This document shows, piece by piece, positions 8,651 through 12,673 of a stretch of 12,673 nt of DNA. This stretch comes from Saprospiraceae bacterium (GTDB taxonomy: Bacteria; Bacteroidota; Bacteroidia; Chitinophagales; Saprospiraceae). The DNA lies in the NCBI GenBank assembly GCA_023299965.1, contig JALZVN010000229.1, positions 1-12,673 on the forward strand. Reading direction: 5' to 3'. The notes under the pieces were generated by a model. The model was not told where the DNA came from and ran no database searches. It was given only the letters and a program-made list of their open reading frames with translations. Within the stretch, counting starts at the first letter, position 1. Each line of letters starts with the position of its first letter. Position numbers and translations under genes: made by a program.

Positions 8651-10180
8651 TTATTTATAAGCCTTGACAATCTCCGATAAAGACTTTCTTGATATTTTTG
8701 CCTCCAACCACGCTATTACGTTGAGATAATTGAAGGAGACCATATAAAAATCATTCTTACGAAGCTCTTTAAGCTGACTCAGCGCTTCTTTTAAGATGGT
8801 CGTATGATTCATTAAAGGTCTATTCCCTATCTTGACAAACATATCCTGCAGCACTTCCTGAATAGGATATGTACTGGCTACCTTTTTTGCATAAGGCTTA
8901 AAACTTTGAATAGCGTATGTGAAGAGGTCGTAATTTTCTAATTCATAATGGCACATCAAGAACATGATCCTAGCATAGACCTGTAGATCAACTCTCAACT
9001 TTGGAAGTTCATTATTTATAATCTTATTTAAATAGTGTATAGATTTGGTATAATTTTCATCACCAAAATATATCCAAGCAAATTTGAAATAAAATACCAA
9101 AACGCGATGCTCGTCCAAACTTTCACCATACCTACTCATTCTCTTTAAAGACTTAGTGATAACGGCTTGCCCTCTATCAAACTCTCCTCGTATAATAACA
9201 TTATTCAATCTAGAGATGTGTACGTATTGAAAAGAGATAATTTTGGTGAGATCATTAAATCCTTTGTAATTGGCCTTTCTAAAACCTTCTAAATTTTCTA
9301 GGGCTGTATTGAACTTATCTTTCCATCGGAGATGGTAACAAGAACTTAAGATATAATGATATGCCCGCAGATAGAGATCCACATCCTTTTCAATCATTTC
9401 TGGGGAAGACTCTAAAACGCCTAACCACTTCTGAGCATAAACACGACAATTCTCAAAATCTATCAGCATGTAATAATACCAGACATAAGACTGAAACAAA
9501 TAGATCTTTTCTACGACTCCTAGCGTTTCTTCATCTATATTTTGTATCGCTTCCGCAAAAAAAGATTGCAAAGCGCGCTTTTCTTCAAGAGACTTGCAAT
9601 GTCCATACTGTATATACCGGGCATTCAAATCTATCCTAAGATTGCTTAGACTAATTGCAGCAGATAATTTTTTATTGACTATTTCTGACTCTGCCTTCAA
9701 GGCATATGCTTTCTCTAGACCTGATCGTGTAATATGTCTACTCTCTATCCGTTTCTCAAATTCTAATATGATAGATTGCATATGATACATATTATATTTC
9801 TGAGCTTTACGCTTAGCCTTCTCCAATATCTTAATCGCTTCAAGGTAAAACGATTTATAATAGAGGATGTATGCATAATCGACCATCTCCCTCACTTCCA
9901 TATTTGGTTTCTTGGAAGAAGTAATGATTCGAAGACTGCTTAATATTTGAGTATATAAATGACGCTTCAGATTGGAAAGCTTTGCCTTCAGTATTCCAAG
10001 CTTGTTTTGGATGAAAATTTCATTGTAAGCATCAGCCTTATCAAGTATTTCAAAGAGCTCTATAAATTTAAGCTGGGATTGGCTGTAATTTCGGTTTGCG
10101 TACAACCTAAAATTTCGTTTTTCAGCCTTAGTTAATGATTTTATTAGACTAAATAGCTCCTCAGAATTTGATATGGGCAC
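8651..10180 (-). CDS. Cytosolic helical-repeat (TPR-like) protein of unknown function, 509 aa
   Basis: The start is GTG (plus-strand CAC at 10178-10180). An in-frame stop lies five codons upstream and no ATG precedes the conserved-looking N-terminus, so GTG is the best choice. There is no signal peptide or membrane segment. The N-terminal block at residues 9-28 (LFSLIKSLTKAEKRNFRLYA) matches the start of a Bacteroidota family of roughly 500-residue hypothetical proteins that I recall, in which a S-L-[TS]-K-[AS]-E-K-R motif precedes helical repeats. The rest is almost wholly alpha-helical, rich in Lys, Leu and Tyr, with TPR-like pairs such as Y-T-K-S-I-H-Y-L. No catalytic motif or DNA-binding fold is recognisable. 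A scaffold or regulatory role is a guess. It is convergent with the TPR/barrel operon and divergent from the short-transcript and micro-gene region. Confidence 0.85.
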   Translation of the reverse strand: MPISNSEELFSLIKSLTKAEKRNFRLYANRNYSQSQLKFIELFEILDKADAYNEIFIQNKLGILKAKLSNLKRHLYTQILSSLRIITSSKKPNMEVREMVDYAYILYYKSFYLEAIKILEKAKRKAQKYNMYHMQSIILEFEKRIESRHITRSGLEKAYALKAESEIVNKKLSAAISLSNLRIDLNARYIQYGHCKSLEEKRALQSFFAEAIQNIDEETLGVVEKIYLFQSYVWYYYMLIDFENCRVYAQKWLGVLESSPEMIEKDVDLYLRAYHYILSSCYHLRWKDKFNTALENLEGFRKANYKGFNDLTKIISFQYVHISRLNNVIIRGEFDRGQAVITKSLKRMSRYGESLDEHRVLVFYFKFAWIYFGDENYTKSIHYLNKIINNELPKLRVDLQVYARIMFLMCHYELENYDLFTYAIQSFKPYAKKVASTYPIQEVLQDMFVKIGNRPLMNHTTILKEALSQLKELRKNDFYMVSFNYLNVIAWLEAKISRKSLSEIVKAYK

Positions 10181-10291
10181 AACAATTAATATTTACTATA
10201 CATTTGACTACCAATTAGTTACATCATAACACGACTGTTTACATATCACAATTTAACTATTTATAGATTAAAATACTACTCTACTTTGCCG
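10181..10291. other. AT-rich divergent intergenic region
   Basis: The region lies between the minus-strand helical-repeat gene and the plus-strand transcription signals. It must hold the promoter of the minus-strand gene, but I see no exact TAnnTTTG match on that strand. No open frame of note. Confidence 0.35.
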
Positions 10292-10299
10292 TAAATTTG
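10292..10299 (+). promoter_or_regulatory. Candidate -7 element of a short transcript
   Basis: TAAATTTG is an exact match to TAnnTTTG. No good -33 TTTG is seen at the usual distance, which lowers confidence. A start near 10305 and the terminator at 10418-10459 would define a transcript of about 150 nt. Confidence 0.4.
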
Positions 10300-10335
10300 A
10301 ATCATCAAAGGAAGTAAAAACTATTAAAGGATAGA

Positions 10336-10386
10336 ATATCTTCTTTCAAAGCAGCAGCTCTAGAAGCTGCTCCGAAAACGTTTTGA
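10336..10386 (+). pseudogene. Possible degenerate fourth copy of the micro-gene, lacking a normal start
   Basis: A 16-codon frame ends in A-A-P-K-T-F-stop, close to the T-A-P-K-T-K/R-stop ending of the downstream micro-genes. It shares 14 consecutive bases (CTGCTCCGAAAACG, 10367-10380) with micro-gene 2 (10965-10978) in the same codon phase. No ATG, GTG or TTG precedes it in frame after the stop at 10315. The only candidate start is ATA at 10336, a few bases after AAAGGA. It could be a decayed paralogue, an ATA-initiated relative, or chance similarity. Confidence 0.25.
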
Positions 10387-10417
10387 TTTTTATTATTATA
10401 CATGTTAGTTATTTGTC

Positions 10418-10459
10418 AGAGAGGCTTCTTCGTTTTCGAGCGAAGGAGCCTCTTTATTT
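10418..10459 (+). terminator. Intrinsic terminator-like hairpin of the short transcript
   Basis: A 13-bp stem (10420-10432 with 10441-10453, one T·G wobble, 8-nt loop) can extend outward to 10418/10455. It is followed by TTTATTT. It would isolate the 10305-10459 transcript from the micro-gene array. Confidence 0.7.
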
Positions 10460-10704
10460 GATAAATAAATAACCAGTATTTAGACCAAATCAGAATTGAA
10501 ATGTTAAAGTTTAGATCTAGCAATAAATTTCCGTAAATCTTAAAATTAGGCGACTTGCGACTTTATCAAAGTCATATTTTGCTCTTTGCTGCCCTAAAGT
10601 ATAATTGTTGATTAAATTCACTTTTGCCAAATTATATTTTTTGAAAGGCAACATTATGGACTAATTGCAAAATGAAAAAAATATAATAATTGCGAAAACA
10701 AATA
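10460..10704. other. AT-rich spacer upstream of the micro-gene array
   Basis: No gene is seen. There are only very short ATG frames, such as 11 codons at 10501. One perfect inverted repeat, GACTTT-ATC-AAAGTC at 10559-10573, could be an operator or a small hairpin. No exact TAnnTTTG motif occurs until 10705. Confidence 0.4.
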
Positions 10705-10712
10705 TATATTTG
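10705..10712 (+). promoter_or_regulatory. Candidate -7 promoter element of the micro-gene array
   Basis: TATATTTG matches TAnnTTTG exactly and is the last such motif before the first micro-gene at 10774. It would give a start near 10719 and a leader of about 55 nt. The -33 region is A/T-rich without a clear TTTG. Confidence 0.45.
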
Positions 10713-10773
10713 GCTTCGTTTATGTATTGAACTTATCAACATAACTATTTTAATACTTTAAAAATTACAATTC

Positions 10774-10842
10774 ATGTTTGAAAGAAGATTCGTAAGAACT
10801 TATTTAGCACCTGCACCTACTGCTCCAAAGACAAAGAAGTAG
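10774..10842 (+). CDS. Micro-gene 1: 22-aa cationic, proline-rich peptide of unknown family
   Basis: An ATG-to-TAG frame of 22 codons. The peptide begins MFERRFVRTYL and ends A-P-A-P-T-A-P-K-T-K-K, net charge about +5. The N-terminal half could form a short amphipathic helix with aromatics F2, F6 and Y10 and Arg 4, 5 and 8; the C-terminal half is a Pro/Ala/Lys tail. It has no signal peptide and no Cys. Evidence for translation is comparative: against micro-gene 2, six codon differences are silent and three change the residue, two of those conservatively (R/K, K/R). No Shine-Dalgarno sequence is present. It is first of three paralogues and follows a -7 match at 10705. I do not recognise the family; its function is unknown. 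Confidence 0.72.
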   Translation: MFERRFVRTYLAPAPTAPKTKK

Positions 10843-10855
10843 TCCTGCAATTTTG

Positions 10856-10889
10856 ACACCTATTTCGCTAAGAAATTAGTGTTGTACAC
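10856..10889 (+). promoter_or_regulatory. Intercistronic alternative-pairing element between micro-genes 1 and 2
   Basis: GTGT at 10879-10882 can pair with ACAC just downstream (10886-10889, loop TGT). With the preceding A it can instead pair with the upstream ACAC(C)T at 10856-10861. The same arrangement recurs before micro-gene 3, with the downstream arm ending exactly 29 bp before the ATG in both cases. The pairings are short, so this is a weak structural call strengthened by recurrence. Confidence 0.35.
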
Positions 10890-10918
10890 AAATTAATTAA
10901 TCCGATAAATAGCATACA

Positions 10919-10987
10919 ATGTTCGAAAGAAAATTCACAAGAACTTATTTAGCGCCTGCTCCTACTGCTCCGAAAACGAAGAGGTAA
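10919..10987 (+). CDS. Micro-gene 2: 22-aa cationic, proline-rich peptide, paralogue of micro-gene 1
   Basis: An ATG-to-TAA frame of 22 codons beginning MFERKFTRTYL and ending P-K-T-K-R. It differs from micro-gene 1 at R5K, V7T and K22R only, while six further codons differ silently, pointing to selection on the peptide. Net charge is about +5. Against micro-gene 3, ten codons differ silently. Its 14 bases at 10965-10978 also occur at 10367-10380. Probably co-transcribed with units 1 and 3, or independently expressed through its own spacer; no exact -7 motif lies in the spacer. Function unknown. Confidence 0.72.
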   Translation: MFERKFTRTYLAPAPTAPKTKR

Positions 10988-11007
10988 TTAGCAATACGCG
11001 AAAATTT

Positions 11008-11036
11008 ACACCTCCAGTAGATTAGGTGTATGACAC
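11008..11036 (+). promoter_or_regulatory. Intercistronic alternative-pairing element between micro-genes 2 and 3
   Basis: A perfect 6-bp inverted repeat, ACACCT (11008-11013) with AGGTGT (11024-11029), overlaps a second one, GTGT (11026-11029) with ACAC (11033-11036, loop ATG). The two pairings exclude each other. The equivalent spacer before micro-gene 2 has the same layout. Confidence 0.38.
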
Positions 11037-11065
11037 AAATTAAATAATCAAATAATTAAGCATAT

Positions 11066-11137
11066 ATGTTTTACAGAAGATTCGTAAGAACGTACTTGGT
11101 ACCTGCACCATCTGCACCGAAGACTAAAAATAACTAG
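11066..11137 (+). CDS. Micro-gene 3: 23-aa cationic, proline-rich peptide, diverged paralogue
   Basis: An ATG-to-TAG frame of 23 codons beginning MFYRRFVRTYL and ending P-K-T-K-N-N. Relative to micro-gene 1 it has E3Y, A12V, T16S and K22N plus an added Asn, with eight further silent codon differences. It keeps M1, F2, R4, F6, R8, T9, Y10, L11, P13, A14, P15, A17, P18, K19, T20 and K21. Net charge is about +5 with no acidic residue. It is the last unit before a double hairpin terminator, so it closes the array. Function unknown. Confidence 0.7.
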   Translation: MFYRRFVRTYLVPAPSAPKTKNN

Positions 11138-11213
11138 AATTTTTCTTCAGCAGATATCTAAACCATAAATGGATTAGATCAATAAAGAATGGTCCAATAT
11201 TATATAAAGCAAT

Positions 11214-11237
11214 AAAGACTTTGAAACATCAGTCTTT
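11214..11237 (+). terminator. First hairpin of the array terminator
   Basis: AAAGACT (11214-11220) pairs with AGTCTTT (11231-11237) across a 10-nt loop, and a T-run forms the 3' arm. The stem is short, so it is likely an accessory to the stronger hairpin that begins two bases later. Confidence 0.5.
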
Positions 11238-11238
11238 T

Positions 11239-11274
11239 AAAGAATCAACACTTCATTGTGTTGGTTCTTTTTTT
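11239..11274 (+). terminator. Strong intrinsic terminator of the micro-gene array, possibly bidirectional
   Basis: A 13-bp stem (11239-11251 with 11258-11270, one T·G wobble, loop TTCATT) runs into TTTTTTT. It lies about 100 bp after micro-gene 3 and 20 bp from the stop of the convergent porin gene, which it may also serve. Confidence 0.9.
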
Positions 11275-11293
11275 ATGGAAGGTACAGCGACAT

Positions 11294-12436
11294 CTAAAAT
11301 TTGATATTCATATCGAGCCTGATTCTGCTTCCTGATTCTTGAAAATCCTCTCCCAGCTGGACAAGATCCTCTACCACATACCCTCTAAGTATTAGATTCA
11401 TATTGGACTTAATGGCATATCCTATTCTTAATTCAACTCCTTGAAAATTAGTAATTCTAGAACCAGTAGCACCCTGAGAAGAGTAATCCCATCTTACCCA
11501 ATCGTTTTGTGCGAAGTAATCCACTACAGCGTATCGTTGCAAGTAGGCATAATACAGGTGAAGTTGCCAATTTCCTTTCTTTTTGAGACCGCCCAACTTA
11601 GCACTGACTACAAAACCATCGGTCTGATCTTGAAATTCAACGGGTACTGCATCACTGTTTTGATACTCCTCTAAATTAGTATAATAGTCAATGCCTAGGC
11701 TTAATTTAGGCTTATTCAACACACTCCACTCTGCGCCTAGGTGCAGTATACTGTAGTCAAGATTAAAGGTCTCCTGACCATCAGGTATATCCCCCACATT
11801 TCTAAAAGCATAGAAGGCTGGGTAAAACCTAAATTTATCCTGAAATAAAGCAAGTTCAACCTGATAAAATTGAGCGAAACGATCTTTATTGAATGACTGA
11901 CCCAGTGACTTTATAATGAAGTGACCGGCATTCAAAGCCACTTTATTGATAATGCCTTCTTGAGATTCCAAGAACTTGTAATTGAGACCAAGCCCCTCCG
12001 GAAAGACATTGTCGTTCCAAAACAACTCATTAAGCTTCTTTAAGGGTAATGAATTTTTACCCACCCAAAATTTTAGCTTATCTCCTTTATATTGGTAGAA
12101 AAGCTTTTCAAAACCAATGGACACCAATCCAAATTCGCCATTATTTCCGCCAAGTGTTACATGAGGACCTTGCTGATCATCCAATCTTCCAGATCTGATA
12201 CGAGCTCCAAAGGAAGAATTCTTATCCAAAGTATAGTTTAATCCTAACCTAAATCTATACCTCAATCTGCTTCTATCATCAGGGCTAGAACCATCTGTGC
12301 GTACTCCATCCCAATCATGTTCCACCCTAAACCTAAAATCAGCTACAAACTCTAGGTTCTTTTGTGCAGTAGAGTCGACCTGAGCGAATACGTTGACACA
12401 CATTGTTAGAAGTAAAAAAGAATATAAAAAACGCAT
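11294..12436 (-). CDS. Putative outer-membrane porin, 380 aa
   Basis: An ATG start with an 18-residue signal peptide (hydrophobic FLYSFLLLTMCVNVFA, cleavage before QVDS). Cys13 lies inside the hydrophobic core with Met before it, so it is not a credible lipobox. The mature part begins with E-F-x-A-D-F-R-F-R-V-E-H and R-S-R-L-R-Y-R-F-R-L-G-L, an Arg-rich strand pattern seen in the Bacteroidota putative-porin family (Pfam Porin_5-like, by recollection). About sixteen alternating strands follow, and the protein ends in Phe (RLDMNIKF), a typical BAM signal. The inferred role is a passive outer-membrane channel; substrate unknown. It stands convergent to the micro-gene array. The gene-like frame upstream on the same strand ends 97 bp before its start, so it could be transcribed with it or from its own promoter in that gap. 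Confidence 0.85.
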   Translation of the reverse strand: MRFLYSFLLLTMCVNVFAQVDSTAQKNLEFVADFRFRVEHDWDGVRTDGSSPDDRSRLRYRFRLGLNYTLDKNSSFGARIRSGRLDDQQGPHVTLGGNNGEFGLVSIGFEKLFYQYKGDKLKFWVGKNSLPLKKLNELFWNDNVFPEGLGLNYKFLESQEGIINKVALNAGHFIIKSLGQSFNKDRFAQFYQVELALFQDKFRFYPAFYAFRNVGDIPDGQETFNLDYSILHLGAEWSVLNKPKLSLGIDYYTNLEEYQNSDAVPVEFQDQTDGFVVSAKLGGLKKKGNWQLHLYYAYLQRYAVVDYFAQNDWVRWDYSSQGATGSRITNFQGVELRIGYAIKSNMNLILRGYVVEDLVQLGEDFQESGSRIRLDMNIKF

Positions 12437-12533
12437 ATTACTAATGAGAATAAATTTACTCCCATTAATAATGCAAAAGATATACCTTTTTTATGACGAA
12501 ATAAACGGCAAATTTTAGTCTGCCCCATTCGAT
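12437..12533 (-). other. Spacer upstream of the porin gene, probable promoter region
   Basis: Read on the minus strand it holds two near-matches to the -7 motif, each one base off in spacing: TATCTTTTG near 12474 and TAAAATTTG near 12512. Neither is exact, so no promoter is called. Confidence 0.25.
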
Positions 12534-12671
12534 CTATAAGCAAATGGCAGTCTTTACTAATTGTTGAAAATCACCTACAAAACCATGTCTATCCGGTAGT
12601 TTTGTTGACCTAAGCCAAGAAATAATATCATCTAAAATGCTATGCCCATTATATGACGATTCACTCAAGAT
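12534..12671 (-). CDS. C-terminal end of an unidentified gene, cut by the window edge
   Basis: A 45-codon frame runs in from the right edge of the window to a TAG stop (plus-strand CTA at 12534-12536). The peptide is of ordinary soluble composition, with segments such as S-I-L-D-D-I-I-S-W-L-R and F-V-G-D-F-Q-Q-L-V-K, suggesting two short helices. It lies in the same direction as the porin and ends 97 bp before it. I do not recognise the family, and a chance open frame of this length cannot be excluded. Confidence 0.5.
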   Translation of the reverse strand: MLSESSYNGHSILDDIISWLRSTKLPDRHGFVGDFQQLVKTAICL

Positions 12672-12673
12672 CA

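Larger units (their letters stand above)
10305..10459 (+). ncRNA. Candidate short structured transcript (small RNA or micro-peptide mRNA)
   Basis: This 155-bp stretch sits between a -7 match and a strong terminator-like hairpin, with no ATG-initiated frame before 10402. It contains a perfect 7-bp hairpin, AGCAGCT at 10353-10359 with AGCTGCT at 10365-10371 (5-nt loop). It also contains an ATG-less frame ending in A-A-P-K-T-F-stop (10336-10386). It could be a small RNA, or the remnant or relative of the micro-genes downstream. I recognise no known RNA family such as 6S, SRP RNA, tmRNA or a riboswitch. Boundaries are inferred from the signals only. Confidence 0.35.
10774..11137 (+). repeat. Tandem array of about 146-bp units, each carrying one micro-gene
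   Basis: Three coding units start at 10774, 10919 and 11066, at spacings of 145 and 147 bp. The spacers before units 2 and 3 are also related: both carry an A-C-A-C-C-T block, a GTGT-N3-ACAC block ending exactly 29 bp before the ATG, then AAATTAA-TAATC-ATAA-GCATA elements. The sequence before unit 1 is different, so duplication of unit plus spacer, followed by divergence, explains the array. Confidence 0.8.

Noticed and set aside
9361..9785. Plus-strand frames of 92 and 63 codons
   Set aside because: They lie wholly inside the minus-strand helical-repeat gene and have unnatural compositions.
10402..10461. A 19-codon ATG frame containing F-E-R-R, similar to the start of the micro-peptides
   Set aside because: Most of it lies in the terminator hairpin at 10418-10459; the F-E-R-R is produced by the hairpin arm and the rest does not align.
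10774..11137. The regular 146-bp spacing read as a CRISPR array
   Set aside because: The repeated parts are coding, diverged at third codon positions, and too long and too unequal for CRISPR repeats; no cas genes are present.
12398..12400. Cys13 in the porin signal peptide as a possible lipoprotein anchor
   Set aside because: It sits within the hydrophobic core and is preceded by Met, and a better signal-peptidase-I site (VFA before Q) follows.

Overview
This is an AT-rich window that looks like it comes from a member of the Bacteroidota. Three things point there. The first protein ends in a type IX secretion (T9SS) type-A sorting domain. Several intergenic regions carry the Bacteroidota -7 promoter motif TAnnTTTG, and starts generally lack a Shine-Dalgarno sequence. 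The larger proteins belong to envelope families typical of the phylum. A Saprospiria- or Flavobacteriia-like host is plausible, but the genus cannot be fixed from the sequence.

Layout: (1) Positions 1-3201 hold the 3' part of a large secreted protein with five HYR-like repeats, a clan GH-A-like glycoside hydrolase domain and a T9SS sorting domain. (2) Positions 3202-3783 are intergenic and hold a 130-bp GC-rich foldback element (3261-3390) and an AT-rich leader. (3) Positions 3784-8548 are a two-gene operon: a 1034-aa exported TPR protein and a 543-aa outer-membrane beta-barrel of the plugless TonB-receptor-like type. It is closed by a strong terminator (8584-8619). (4) Positions 8651-10180 on the minus strand hold a cytosolic helical-repeat protein of unknown function. 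(5) Positions 10181-11293 look like an ordinary 1.1-kb gap but are the most interesting part. They hold a candidate short transcript with its own promoter and terminator. Next come three tandem paralogous micro-genes of 22, 22 and 23 codons, spaced 145-147 bp apart, followed by a double hairpin terminator. (6) Positions 11294-12436 on the minus strand encode a putative porin. (7) Positions 12534-12671 on the minus strand look like the 3' end of another gene that leaves the window.

Most large genes concern the cell envelope: polysaccharide degradation at the cell surface, a periplasmic TPR scaffold paired with a barrel, and a porin. The micro-gene array has no evident functional link to its neighbours. 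It is flanked by its own promoter and terminators, so it is probably an independent transcription unit. Its peptides share the pattern MF-x-R-[RK]-F-x-R-T-Y-L-x-P-A-P-x-A-P-K-T-K and differ mostly at synonymous third codon positions, the signature of selection on a translated peptide. I do not recognise the family.
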